Notes: generated by a model not told the origin, from the sequence alone. Shown: positions 24,023-35,669, counted from the stretch's first letter. The stretch: 64,000 nucleotides of DNA from Diadema setosum (GCA_033980235.1 CM067066.1:26719476-26783475); one strand, 5' to 3'. Numbers and translations: made by a program.

Positions 24023-24528
24023 TTTTTTTTTGTGTTGTTTATTTTTTTTATATATCATGGTAGCAAGTTGCCGTCTTTTTATTTCTCTGATATACTGCAC
24101 TTTTGAAAGGAGCATGAATGTCAAATGGCCTAAGATGATCCAAGAAATAAAGGATATTTTCAGCAGAATAAGATAACTGTCACTTTGATGTAGTTACGCT
24201 CTGTAGCTTGGGCATGAATAAAATTACTGAGAGCATGAATTCAGAATACAGAGCTTTTTGCCTGTTAGTTGTTGTTTGTGCATTTGCATTTGACGAAATT
24301 GTTTTGTTGTTGTTGTTGTTGTTATTGTTGTTAAATACTTTCACATCCCTGATGCCCTATCATGTGATCTGTCCTGGCAGCCCTCCTGCCTGTTTGACAG
24401 AGTCCAGCTCTGTAAAGTTTGTGGTCTAGGTCTCTGGAGTTGGTTGGTCCTGCCTGCTGAAGTAGGCCCATGGGATGGGCTGGTCACCGCTCTGGCTCCA
24501 TTCAGGTCTACATGTATGTACAGTCAAG

Positions 24529-24554
24529 GAGGTACTAGGCTCGCTTAGTACCTC
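24529..24554. repeat. 9-bp-stem hairpin related to 9213
   Basis: GAGGTACTA, eight-base loop, TAGTACCTC. Outer CAAG and TTTGG extend it imperfectly. It abuts the TIR element that starts at 24559. Confidence 0.55.
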
Positions 24555-24558
24555 TTTG

Positions 24559-25005
24559 GTTAGGTTCATACGCTGTTCCTGATTTTGCAGGTTTAGGTCT
24601 ACAATTTAGGTCGAAAACTCTTGATGATTACAGTAGCTTGTAGTTTAGCACCATGTGGACGCACTCGAAAGTTAGCAATCTTAAAGTTTAGTCGATGGTT
24701 AGAACCACAAGACATCTTAGGGATTACACTATGTCCACTAGCCACGGGGGTCCCACTCATAGTTTAGCGTGAACCTTGCTTCTCGTTCGTATCCGGGTCA
24801 ACCTCCAGCCGCGCTATTTTGTATGAGCATAAGGTCATCTAGCAAAGGCTCGCATTTCCGGTGTAATCATCGAGTGGGATTTGCTGTAACTTAAAGTTGA
24901 AGGTACGCGTGTGAACCCACATCGTGAATTTACGAGTGGAGCTAATCATTGACAGTTAAGTTTTCAACCTGAACTTCATGTTTGGCAACTGCGTATGAAC
25001 GTAAC
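24559..25005. mobile_element. 447-bp TIR element
   Basis: GTTAGGTTCATACGCTGTT at one end pairs imperfectly with the inverse of AACTGCGTATGAACGTAAC at the other, about 20 bases. No coding frame. The target duplication is unclear, so the superfamily is not assigned. Confidence 0.55.
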
Positions 25006-25221
25006 TGATATGTGTGTGTGATGGGGGGGGGGGGGGGGGGGGATGGGGGTGGAGGAGTGTGGTCCTAGGAGGCTCGGATGAAGTAGACAGTGCCAAGGAG
25101 TTTTAGTCTTGACATAGCAGACTCTTGTGAGGTGTCAATCATTCCCATCCTGCTTGTGTTTACCGGTGACGCAACATTTGCTGCTGTGGCAATTGCTCTG
25201 GTCTCATTTTCTCCAAGGACT

Positions 25222-25290
25222 CAGGGTTAGGGTTGTGGTAGGGTTTTAGGTTCAGTTTGATGTTTTAGGATTCGGGTTAGAGTTAGGTTT
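25222..25290 (+). repeat. Degenerate TTAGGG-like stretch
   Basis: GGTTAGGGTTG, TAGGGTTTTAGG, GGGTTAGAGTTAGG. It is a short imperfect telomere-like sequence, perhaps chance. A G run of about 20 lies at 25023. Confidence 0.35.
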
Positions 25291-26760
25291 GTTGGTAGAA
25301 TCTATGTTTGGCTTAGTGTGCCGATATTTCATGGAAGCAATTGTAGCAGAAGCAAATGTCACGGAATCGTGTTTACCACACACATATCACACATATTTCA
25401 TCCTCCAAAGAGGAAGAGTCTCTAAAACTCTTAAGACTCTTAAAAGTTTTGGTCACAGACTTTTTGAAAAAGAGATGAAAGCGAGAATTCTTTGGTGGTA
25501 GTGTGCTCTGTACAGATCACGGTGTGCAGTACCTTCAAATGAGTAAACTGCTTTCAGCTTGATAAAATTCACGTCTGTATAATTCTACAGAGAGCAGGTC
25601 TGCAACCGAGACTAGTCCAGAAATTGCATTGTTCATATTTGGCCTTTATTCTCTCTTATTAGTTATGACAGTGATTTCTTCCTCTTCTGTCTGTCCATGC
25701 TAAGGGTCAAGGGTGGCCAGTGGAGGTCACCAGTGGTCAAGGGTGTGTGGGGGAGAAAAATAACTCTGCTCTATACATTAATCCATTTTGTGAAGAGATG
25801 GAAATTCAATCAATTATGAGCGGTGTGGGAATTATGAGATATTGTTGGTAAGCATTTCGTCTGACAAGGCAGCAACACTGCGTGATTTTTCTCCATTTCA
25901 GCTGCAAAAAGAATCTATGCAGGGGCCTTGATGGTGAAGAAAGAATAATAATTTAGTTATTATCATTTCTGTAGACATGATAGGAAGCGAGAAACATGGA
26001 AATTGTATCCTTATGGTAGGAGCAATATATGCAAAGCATGAAAAGTCTATGTGACTACTGGTGGGCCTCTACCGTAAAACAAGTAATATTTCACATGCAT
26101 GAAACTTGGGCGAATTTCATGAGGAGCCAAGATTTGTGAAAGAAAAATGCATTTGAAAGTCCAACAAGTCCCTGTATTACTTAGTACCTTGGTACACATA
26201 ATATACTTGTAATTTGTCATGGTAAGCATTTTGCGAATGTTTCTGGATTTACCGTAAGCCCTATCACTTTAGTGTAGCTTGATGTTAGCTAAACCCCCCA
26301 TTAACACTGCATTACAGAACACCATTATGGGAGCATCACAATGACAATATATCATGCAGGATGTTCCATTCATAAGCAGAAATGTGTTCATTTCAGATCC
26401 CACACACAGTTATCCATTGTGGTAGTCATACCTTTTCTAAAGCAGGGGAGGTTTTGTTTGTTTGTTTGTTTGTTTTTTGAGATTTTCCATCCATATGATG
26501 AGACAGTCCATCTTAAGATGAAGAAAAATTCTGAAAAAAATTATAATCAATCATTTACATCAAAACTGTGCTGGATTTTAGATATTTATTCTTGAAACTG
26601 AAAAAAAAAAAGAGGAGGGCTTTGTAAATAAAGTGATTAGTGACAATTTTGTTTCTTCTGGTCTAACCAAGTGTCACATTTGCTGATTTATGTCTGCTAC
26701 ATTGTAGCTGTTTCCATCTTCTTCTGTTTTTTTTTTTTTTTTTTTTTTTTTTAACAGGAG
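25291..26760. other. Plain sequence
   Basis: No supported gene or element. A (GTTT)n run lies at 26456 and a T run of about 26 at 26727. Confidence 0.5.
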
Positions 26761-26859
26761 GAGGTGGGGTGGGGGGGGGGGGGGGTCCTGGGGTTAAGCA
26801 AACAGTACTTCCGAGACATCTCATTTGGAGACAATTTCCCCTCCTTTATTTTGTCATCT

Positions 26860-27180
26860 CGGTATGGGAGGAAGCCAAGTGTGCGATACGAGATGGCAAT
26901 TGTTTAGTTCCAGCCCAGGACAAATGGGTCATTTCGATGGGGCCGCCCCCAGTGCCACAAAGGAAAAGGCCGATCCGTACGTAGCTGAGGTGAATACCTC
27001 ATCTTCCAGCAGCATGTTGCATGCATAGACCCTCGTTCTCCTCTCGCCTCAGTCTCCTCATCCTCCCGCAACCGGCTGGATACCAGTGATGAATCGGTCG
27101 CCGGGCAGGATGTGGACATGTCGGCACATCTCGGACGGGACCAAAGTGGAACCCGGCCTTATTTATGGCGTGCCTGTCAT
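26860..27180. promoter_or_regulatory. GC-rich island, possible regulatory region
   Basis: CpG-containing sequence stands out from AT-rich flanks, after a G run at 26770. It includes the weak exon at 26914. No TATA box or initiator is clear. Regulatory function is inference from composition only. Confidence 0.2.
26914..26989 (+). CDS. Weak candidate exon in a GC-rich island
   Basis: An acceptor-like TTTAGTTCCAG precedes and GCTGAG|GTGAAT follows. One frame is open and reads PGQMGHFDGAAPSATKEKAD near its start, with one leading base and a phase 0 end. The composition is more GC-rich than the surroundings. It could equally be a conserved regulatory island. Confidence 0.17.
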
Positions 27181-27483
27181 TCCACTACCCACCACTGTAT
27201 AAAAATATTTATCTAACGATGAAACAGATACAAGGGGCAGGTTATGAATGGGACAGTTAAGGATCGAGGTGTGAGAAAGGGTAGGATATTTCCCCCCCCC
27301 CCCTCCCCTGTTATTTTTCTAAAATTCAAATTGATGTAGTAAGAAGGAGGAGAGGGACTAAGGATTGCTATTTGAGTGTGACCCTATTCACATCAAATGA
27401 CTAGAAGCACCCCCCCCCCCATGATCACCATCATGAAAATAATTTTCACAACCATGTTACTGTTGAATCATCAGAGTACATTT

Positions 27484-27501
27484 TTCTAGAAAATTCTAGA
27501 A
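27484..27501. promoter_or_regulatory. Four-unit heat-shock-element match
   Basis: TTCTAGAAAATTCTAGAA has TTC, GAA, TTC, GAA at two-base spacing, which is a perfect HSF trimer-site pattern. No promoter or gene is seen beside it. An 18-base match can arise by chance in AT-rich DNA. Confidence 0.35.
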
Positions 27502-27825
27502 AAATGCTTCTCACATCAGACAATATGTTGATGTCTTCAGTAAAAACACAATTATGATAGTTTGGCCAGGTTTAAAAGTGGAACATTCCAACAGTGTGTT
27601 TGTGACAGAATGTTATAAGTCTGTACACCCCTGAGTTAGAGATTCCTTTTCGAGCATTGATCTTGTTTTCGGAGTGTGAACAGGGTCACAAGTGCAATGT
27701 ATCCCCAGAGAAGATACCTCTCATCCCGTGGTAAATTATTTGTTTTGCTTGGAAGTGGAGATGCTGGACCCATATATATTTGTCTTTACCTGCACTGGCC
27801 ATGATATGAACTACAGGAATTCTTT

Positions 27826-27885
27826 TCTTCTTCTTCTTCTTCTTCTTCTTCTTCTTCTTCTTCTTCTTCTTCTTCTTCTTCTTCT
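27826..27885 (+). repeat. (CTT)n microsatellite
   Basis: About 20 CTT units followed by degenerate CTT/TTC to 27920. Confidence 0.92.
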
Positions 27886-28522
27886 CTTTCTTTTTGTTCT
27901 TCTTCTCCTTCCAATTCTTCTTGCTAAGTAGTGTTATTTAGTTACGGGATAATATATTTGTAGCTAATATTGCAGAAAATATTTGATAGAGATTTCTTCT
28001 TTCGAAGCAGGTCACGGCTCATCACCCATTTGTGAAGACAGTCCAAGTTTTTGCAGGCTGTACAGAACTTGCAAAGCTTGTCCCCTTTATGACATATGTA
28101 TACGTCTGTGTAAGTTTCTTAAATACACTTCTCAGAAAGTGTGGAATGCTGTGGGGTCCAAAAGTGGAAATGAAGATTCCAGGTCCACTGGCATCTGTTT
28201 CTGTTTACCAGAAAGGGTTTTATTTATTTTTTTTTATTTCTTCATACAATTAAGGGGGAAAACACCTGACCATAGAAAGATCTATGTTGAATCACTTTTT
28301 GAAATAAGATGGAATTTTACGAAGAAATTCTCGTGTTTGTTTTTGCCTGACCCAATTTAGAGCACAGCTTGTCAAGAAATGATCAGAAAGGGAAATAGGA
28401 AAAAAAATAGGGAAAAAGGAAATATAATGGTAAAGTTTGGGTTGCTTTTTTTTTCCTTCACAGAGTAATGGAAAGCCAGTTGATCATTGATGCAGATGTT
28501 CAGTTTGCAGCAAATTCAGTTC

Positions 28523-28538
28523 ATCCTCAACGGGTTAA
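28523..28538. mobile_element. Solo end of the TTAA element
   Basis: ATCCTCAACGGGTTAA equals one terminus of the 93-bp elements with one change, but the rest is missing. Confidence 0.5.
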
Positions 28539-29234
28539 TCTTTGGCATCATGTGAAGTAACATCCCCACTAATGTAGACCCACTGTGATTGCTAAAACTA
28601 TTGTGACTTGTTGCATGTTTTGTGTTCTTTTCCTCACTTGTTTGGTTTTTTATGTTGTGTCTTCACGTTGCATATACACATTGTATTAAAGTGTTTCATA
28701 AGGAATACCCCACAGTTGGTTTATTGCATCTAGCAGCCCTCCCATCACAATGAAAATCTTTGCATTGAATAAAGCAAGTTGGAAGTAACTTTGAAAATGA
28801 CTTAACAGACACTTCGACTCTCTGCTGGTGTATGTCACTGCTTTGTGTGAAATCTTCCCTGTATGCATCTGTGGCCAAACAATAGAACCTGTGAGCTGAC
28901 ACTCAGAATGTGAATATTGTAGAAGTATGTCACTCCTTTGAACCTTGGTAATGAGAGCCAGATCCAGATTTGCCAGACATTTATTGCAAAACCAAACGAA
29001 TGTGGGGGGAAACGTGTGTCATTGCTTTAAACCGCAGACCAGTGCTGGCTGTTAGTGACTTAGCGCGACCAGTTAGAATCCAAACGGCTCTCCTCCAAAT
29101 CAAATGTGATGACATCTGAACATTTGGCACATGTGATGACTTCTGCAAGATTCTACACAACAATGACAGTGGTTTTCATGTTGGTGGGAAGGTGGGGGGT
29201 TAAAAACTGTACTTGTGCTTACCCTCTCCCACAG
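28539..29234. other. Plain sequence
   Basis: No gene or repeat supported. Confidence 0.5.
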
Positions 29235-29316
29235 GATTCCTTAACTGAAGTAAGCCGAAGACGAGTATTTGTGCTTGATGCGCATGTCCACATGTCCCCC
29301 CTGTTATCCAGAAAAG
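29235..29316 (+). CDS. Weak candidate exon
   Basis: A clear acceptor (CTTACCCTCTCCCACAG) precedes and AAAAG|GTAAAT follows. Only one of three frames is open; it starts DSLTEVSRRRVFVLD and ends LLSRK plus one base (phase 0 to phase 1). A single open frame over 27 codons is common by chance, and no domain is recognisable. Its end phase does not match the ankyrin exon at 55544, so another exon would have to lie between them. Confidence 0.22.
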
Positions 29317-29642
29317 GTAAATGCCCTCTGTGCAAGAGATGACACAGCTTAGCGACAGCATGTCAAAAGCTGACAAATTATTGACATCCTAAAACAACAA
29401 CGTGCAACAGGCTTCATGTCGCAAGCTTCATAACCAATATCTGGAATATCTTCCTCCCTCGTCATATTATTTGTTCCCCCCTTTTTCTTTTTGCCAGTCT
29501 ACGTCCATGTGTCATTCTCTCTCCCGCTACATTTTGTAGCATCACCTTTGCGGAGATAACGCACCATCTGAGTGACAGGCCGACTTGTTTCGTCGGATTA
29601 CCCACGATGCAGCTGCCGATGGCCTGGCCACCTATCCTACAT

Positions 29643-29645
<3 letters not shown>

Positions 29646-29694
<49 letters not shown>
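29646..29694 (+). repeat. (CT)n microsatellite
   Basis: About 24 CT units, followed by a C8A12 tract at 29737. Confidence 0.92.
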
Positions 29695-29698
<4 letters not shown>

Positions 29699-30307
29699 CC
29701 TCTTCTCTTCTTTTTTTCTCCATATCTGTGACTCAACCCCCCCCAAAAAAAAAAAATCCCTCCCAGCACCTTTTCCCCTGTATAGCAATGTAAAGTGCAT
29801 GTTACAATAAAAGATGATCTCTTATCAAACAAAAATTATGAAAAATTTGATGGCATATGAATCAACATGCTGACACAAGCAAGGAGAAGAAGGAGAGGGG
29901 AAAAGCCCAAATAAATCGGCCAATTGGTGTATATAAACAATGTGCCTTCATCCAGCCGAGATGTACAATTGTCGGGGAAAATAGTGCATGAGAGGTAAAT
30001 GCATGACAATTCAGTCTGCATATATATGTATCTATATAAATATATACATTATGTATATAAAGATAGACAGATGATATGTATATATCTGTTTTGCGTTATC
30101 TCGCGAGCTCCGTTTATTTGCCCAGTTATGGTTGGCAAAATGGGCCACCTGTTTTGATGATAGTGTTAGCGTATTCCAGAAGTGCTGTCCATATACACCG
30201 TCGCCTATTAGTGTCATTCAACCGGTGTAAAGAAAGTTGTGACATCTGTCTCTTTTTTGTCCCCGCCGAACGAGTTCGAGCAGGGGACTATGAAACGGGC
30301 TCCGTAC

Positions 30308-30397
30308 GTGTGTGTGTCCGTGTGTCCGTCCGTCCGTCCGTGTGTCCGTCCGTCCGTCCGTCCGTCCGTCCGTGTGTCCGTGTGTGCGTCCGTGTGT
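30308..30397 (+). repeat. (TCCG)n / TG microsatellite within element 3
   Basis: CCGT tetramers mixed with GTGTGT. It lies just inside the 5' hairpin, where such elements often hold a microsatellite. Confidence 0.88.
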
Positions 30398-30415
30398 GAT
30401 CAAAATCTTCAATTT

Positions 30416-31354
30416 GCTACTTCTCTGTCATTTATGAGCCAATTTTGATTCTGTTTGCTTTATATGATAGCACTACATGGGAGCTTTGAAACTTCTACAC
30501 AGAATTTCAGTCGTGACCTTTGACCTTGACCTTTGACCTATATTGTACATTTTGCTACAAAATGCTACTCCTTCGCCATTTCTAACCCGATTTCGATTCC
30601 GTTTGCTTTATGTGATGGCACTAGGTGAGGGCTTCAAAACTTCTACACAGAATTTTGACCTTTGACTTCTTTGACCTTTGACCTTGATTTTTTGACCTAT
30701 ATTGTACATTTTGCTACAAAATGCTACTCCTTCGCCATTTCTAACCCGATTTCGATTCCGTTTGCTTTATGTGATGGCACTAGGTGAGGGCTTCAAAACT
30801 TCTACACAGAATTTTGACCTTTGACTTCTTTGACCTTTGACCTTGATTTTTTGACCTATATTGTACATTTTGCTACGAAATGCTACTCCTTCGCCATTTT
30901 TAACCCGATTTCAATTCCGTTTGCTTTATATGATGGCACTAGTTGAGGGCTTCAAAACTTCTACACAGAATTTTGACCTTTGACTTCTATGACCTTTGAC
31001 CTTGATTTTTGACCTATATTGTGCATTTTGCTACAGAATGCTACTCCTTCGCCATTTCTAACCCGATTTCGATTCCGTTTGCTTTATGTGATAGCACTAG
31101 GTGAGGGCTTCAAAACTTCTACACAGAATTTTGACCTTTGTCTTCTTTGACCTTTGACCTTGATTTTTGACCTATATTGTACATTGGCTACAAAATGCTA
31201 CTCCTTCGCCATTTCTAACCCAATTTCGATTCCATTTGCTTTATGTGATGGCACTAGGTGAGGGCTTCAAAACTTCTACACAGAATTTTGACCTTTGACT
31301 TCTTTGACCTTTGTCCTTGATTTTTTACCTATATTGCACATTTTGTTACAAAAT
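30416..31354 (+). repeat. Tandem array of ~158-bp units inside element 3
   Basis: GCTACT marks unit starts at 30416, 30564, 30723, 30882, 31040, 31197 and 31355; spacings are 148, then 157-159. Units share CGCCATTTCTAACCCGATTT and TGACCTTTGACCT. The latter is a perfect DR1 at 30514, 30527, 30672, 30831, 30990 and 31148. Middle units are very similar, so the array looks recently homogenised. Confidence 0.85.
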
Positions 31355-31426
31355 GCTACTTCCGGCGGGGACATATGTTACGCACCGCGTAATTTCTACT
31401 TTTCCTTGTTTTTTTCTCTCTCTCTA

Positions 31427-31905
31427 TGATACCCCATTTACACTGGCAGTTATCTCGCTTCGGGTCTGAACCTGAAACGAGCTAACTCTTAGTGTGAAAG
31501 GGCAGTAAATATTTAGCCCACTCTAGGAGGTGGTTCAGGTCTGCTGTAGGCCCGAGCTAACACTCAGTTTAAAAGGTTGAAAAATATTTAGCTTGAGCTA
31601 AAGTTAGCCGCCCTGGAAGGTATTTCAGGCCCGCTCCTGGCCTGAGCTAATGTCAGTTTATAAATGGTAACTCGATTTTAGCTTGGTTATCATTTCTGTG
31701 ACCCATGAAGGTAGGTAAAGCGTATGTATCGATAGGCAATTTTCGCGCTCACGGGAAGCACAGCTAGGGGGAGGGGACAGCTACTCTGGTCTTGCATGCA
31801 ACTCAGGTGGTTCAGAAAGACAGTATAAAATGTCTCATACCCAGCTAAAGCCGTCTCACTTCAGAAGCGAGCTAAAGTCATGCACCACATAAAAGGGGTA
31901 TCACA
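31427..31905. mobile_element. TIR element with TGATACCCC ends
   Basis: TGATACCCCATTTACACTGG at one end and AAAAGGGGTATCACA at the other are imperfect inverses. The interior has repeated GAGCTAA and inverted TTAGC motifs. It lies just downstream of element 3. The ends resemble those of the 5739 element, which suggests a related family. Confidence 0.5.
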
Positions 31906-33404
31906 CTTTGTCAACTATATGGGGTGACGATCATTTCATGGACAAGATTTGCTGCCGCCTCGTCCCAGTCTGACAGACTGCAGTCCAGTTTGTGATGATT
32001 CTGTGATGTGGTATGACATCACTCCTGTCTGAATTTTTAGGTCACCGATATCATTTGAATTTAAAGCACATCTGGAGTAAAGACGCTTGGCTAGACCAGT
32101 AATTTTTCAGTGATTTTCTGTTAACTCAGACTTTGTATTTTATGTACGACATTTTTTGAGCCTTAACAAGTCAATTTAGTATTCAATCTGAAAACATTGG
32201 TGATAATAACTTGTAAAAAGAATGAAAAACTTGAACTGGAAAAGTAACTTCAATCCGTCTCTATTTCCCATCATGTGAAATAAGCAGAGCACGAATTTCT
32301 CAGTGTTACCATACACCATAGAACCAATCAATGTCATGATTACTTACCTTTCACCCTTTTTCGCCTTTTATTTTCTTCTTTTTATCATTTCCTTCTTTGT
32401 TTCTTTCTCCCTTTTGTTCGTCTGTGTACTTGCATGCTCCTTCCTTTTATTGTCAGACTCCTGATTTGTCACACTAGTCAGTTTTAAAACCTTTGCAGCC
32501 ATATGACTGTCCCGTCAAATATAGCTTTTGTCATAAAATACCCAACAAAACTCACTGACCTGTCATTAAAATACCAATGCCTTCACCCCTGAACTTCCCT
32601 GTTTAAGCACTTTCCGTCTGTCAAGATTTATTTCACCAGAGGACTTTTCAAAAAGGAAGAAAATAGGCGTGTTGCCATTTTCTTCCAAAGGTTCTTCATA
32701 CCTTGAAATATTTCTGACATCAATTCTCAGTGTGAGTTGTACCTTTCTTTGTGAAGTGTTTTTTGGGATTTTTTTTTCCATCTAAATGTTCATGTCATTT
32801 GTTTGTTTAAAGTTGAAGGAAACTCGTGGAGTTAAGATATCAGATGTGATGATATTCCGTATTTTATGGCATAAGGTATGAATAGCAAAGAGCTAAAGCT
32901 GAAAGGTATCACAGCCTACAATCACTGCATTAAATGCTGAGATGCCCAGAGATGGAAGGGATTGTTGTTAACTGCGCTCAACTGATGAGCAGACAATAGA
33001 GTTGGCACGCAGCTCTTTTTGGAGTTGTCCTATACTGTATACTCTGCGTATAGAGGGCGCATCTCGCAACATGACGAGGATGAGTGTCGGGCAAAAACCC
33101 CAGGAGTCAATCGTTTGAGTCTTTGACCACACAAGCGATACGTGACGCATCCAACAGTGCTCCCAATAGCGAGCCAAATATGACAATGACACAATCATGA
33201 TGCATCCATTTTGAAAGTTCACTGCAGAAATTTAGCCGCTGCTCGTGAATTTGCAGCCTTCCTGTGGTTCCTTCTTAATTACATGTATCAAGTACCGTAT
33301 CATCGTAGCTAACACGTGTTTACAAAGACCGCACTGTGTGCATCCATTGTAGATACTGCCAATGAATAATATGAAAAGTAATCTTGAATTTTGGCTGCCC
33401 AATC
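31906..33404. other. Plain sequence
   Basis: No gene supported. A strong donor-like AAAG|GTAAGTAAT on the minus strand near 32350 is preceded only by purine-rich filler. Confidence 0.5.
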
Positions 33405-33505
33405 GGGCCTCCAAAGGATAGCCTTTTGTGAAATTTGGTGGCCCGACATCAATTTCTAGTGGCCCTTGGCCACTGGGCACCATTGCTGATGATGAGCCCT
33501 GTATT
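33405..33505 (-). repeat. Fragment related to the GGCAGGGC element
   Basis: Shares the TTTGGTGGCCCGAC and GTGGCCC-TGGCCAC blocks with 40743-40917, without intact ends. Confidence 0.45.
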
Positions 33506-34352
33506 GACAAACCTTGTTGGCAGACCGAACTTTAGATTTCATTTCCATATTGTTCATTACCTCTTAATTGAAATCAGTTCTTGTATTGTTTTTACATTTT
33601 GTTTTTAGTTTTGCTGTCATTTTTGTTTTAGTCTCATTAGAAAAATGCTGTAAAAAAGAAAATGGGTAAGCTCTCTGCTCTGATATTCTTTGATGCTCAT
33701 TATGTTTTCTTTTTTATCCCTCTTTTTTTTCTGAATGGCATCTCCTGGCCTCCCTTTCTTCTATCTCTTTCTACCCATTCCCTCAAGGCTTCCTTAGCCA
33801 GGAGCTTGTGGTTTTCTTAGTCACAAAATGACACTCCAGAATTCATGTTCCGTTATGTGTGAACAGGTAGATGTTTTAACACCTCTTGGATGTATATTTA
33901 TATGTGCGCTTGTACATGTAAATTTGTGTGTATCATATAGGTGTGTGTATACGTACATGATATAGGCCTTTCTGTAGGTATTTTAAAGTCTCTTTGCTCA
34001 ATTTGAATCGTTGCCAGTGCAGTGTATGTACGTGTAGCGGTGGTAGCGTCCTGTCATGAGCAGATGTGGAGTTGGTGTCATGTCTTATTAACTCGACCTC
34101 ATGTGATGGCGCTGTTGCCACCCCCTAAATTAGCCATAATGTGGGGGGACACATGTTCCACATTCGGGGAATCCGCAAGGTATTGGATGAGTGGGTAAAA
34201 AAAAAAGCAAGAAACAAACAACAAACAAAAATGGAGCATCTTGGCCGATTGTATGTTGTGGGGGGGGGGGACATACATGTACATGACTGTGAGTTCAACA
34301 ATGACTCAACACGCCACTTAAACATTGTGATGTTCCTAGCATGCAAACATAA

Positions 34353-34362
34353 AAATAGATAA

Positions 34363-34419
<57 letters not shown>
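34353..34419 (+). repeat. (GATA)n microsatellite
   Basis: About 16 ATAG units, preceded by a G run at 34261. Confidence 0.92.
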
Positions 34420-34603
34420 GATGAAGAAATAGATGGATGAATGGATTTTGAGATCAAATACAAACTGCAGATAAAAAAGATGTGTGATTGTATGTGTGTG
34501 TGACTGTATACCACCACGCCTGCCTTACGGACCGCCTTTATGTAACAACCACATACACGTATTCATGCTGAAGACACTAAAGTCTCCTGAAGAAAATTGA
34601 TTT

Positions 34604-35060
34604 GCATCCCATTCACACTAAGTAAAAAGGGGGTTCTGAAGCCCCCCTTGAGCAGCCTCGAGCAGCCTTTCAGCTCAATATAAACAGACAGAATTCAGAG
34701 AAAGAGATCAGATCAGATCAGGTTTGAAAACCATCGATGGGGTATGGTCTTGGAGCCTCCTATGGCAGCCTCGAAGAGCCTCGGCTGCAGTTTATAAATG
34801 CAAGGGGTTTTTAAGAAGTTGCTTTTGTGCTGATCTGGAAGTTAATAACTAAAGGTCATCGCTGGCTTGCATAAGCAAACCAGCCATCGTGACCAATCAC
34901 CACTGATACAACTTACACACTTTTCACACTCAGTCACGTTTGCGGTTATGTAAATCATTCAAAAGCCCAGGCCATGACGTATCAGAAGGAAACTTTGTTA
35001 CCATGAAATTGGAAACACATAGGGCCTGTTTTGCGCAGGCGGACCTGCGCAGTATGATAT
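34604..35060 (-). mobile_element. GTACCCC-type element, copy B
   Basis: Its reverse complement matches copy A (5739-6272) block by block: CATGGTAAC, TCTGATAC, CCGCAAA, AACTTCC, GAGGCTGCCATAG, GAATTCTGTCTG, GAGCTGAAAGGCTGCTC. The left end is GCATCCCATTCACACT. The far end is diverged; the border at about 35060 is approximate. It contains the hairpin TGCGCAGG-CGGA-CCTGCGCA. Confidence 0.6.
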
Positions 35061-35669
35061 GAACAGACAAAACTCCGCAGGGAACCTTTTGCAGTATAAA
35101 CAAAGTAAAAACGAAGTAAAAACAGACATAAAATTCATGATGTGCAGAACACATATGAAACAACTGACCTCATAATGTGTCAATCAACAATTCTGCCTCC
35201 GTCAAATTGAACGCAGATAAAGATCTGAACTCAAAATTGCACTGTTCCACATCTCGGATAGCAGGAAGCAGATGTTGCTCACATGGCCATAACACATACT
35301 ATAATGACAACTATTCCAAAGTGGCTAGTAAATGTACTTTATCTTTTTTCTCTTTTCTCTGTCTCTATTTAAGAAGTTAGATCAAGGAGCATGTGTTAGC
35401 ACTCACAAACTTCTTTCAGTAATCACCAGGGACTTTACATTTTCAGTTTCTAACCTCAATGTGTACATGTAGACCTATCATCGCATCATTTCCGCAGCCA
35501 GTCTTTCATGTACCAAATAGGGGATGCTCCAGGAACTTTTAATCATTTAATTTTGTCTTCACCTACAAACTTTGGCCCCCTCTGCTTCCTGCTTGGTTTA
35601 CGCCATGTTCTTGGCGGCCAAGGTAACCCCGTTTGTCCAAAGAACCCCGTTTGGATAGAAGGGATACTG

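Larger units (their letters stand above)
30253..31399 (+). mobile_element. Helentron-like non-autonomous element 3
   Basis: After a T run, GTCCCCGCCG (30259) folds with GGGGAC (30283), with inner GAAC and GTTC pairing. A (TCCG)n stretch and a tandem array follow. CGGCGGGGAC (31363) is the inverse of the 5' motif. TTACGC-ACC-GCGTAA (31378) is the 3' hairpin, then TTTCTAC at 31393, then TTTT. The plan equals elements 1 and 2, but the last base of the expected CTAG is C. No coding capacity. Confidence 0.7.

Noticed and set aside
25222..25290. True interstitial telomere
   Set aside because: Only a few TTAGGG-like units, imperfect and short.
28461..28558. Exon after the acceptor-like TTTTTTTTCCTTCACAG with about 31 open codons
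   Set aside because: It runs across the solo end of the TTAA element and ends in a stop without a donor.
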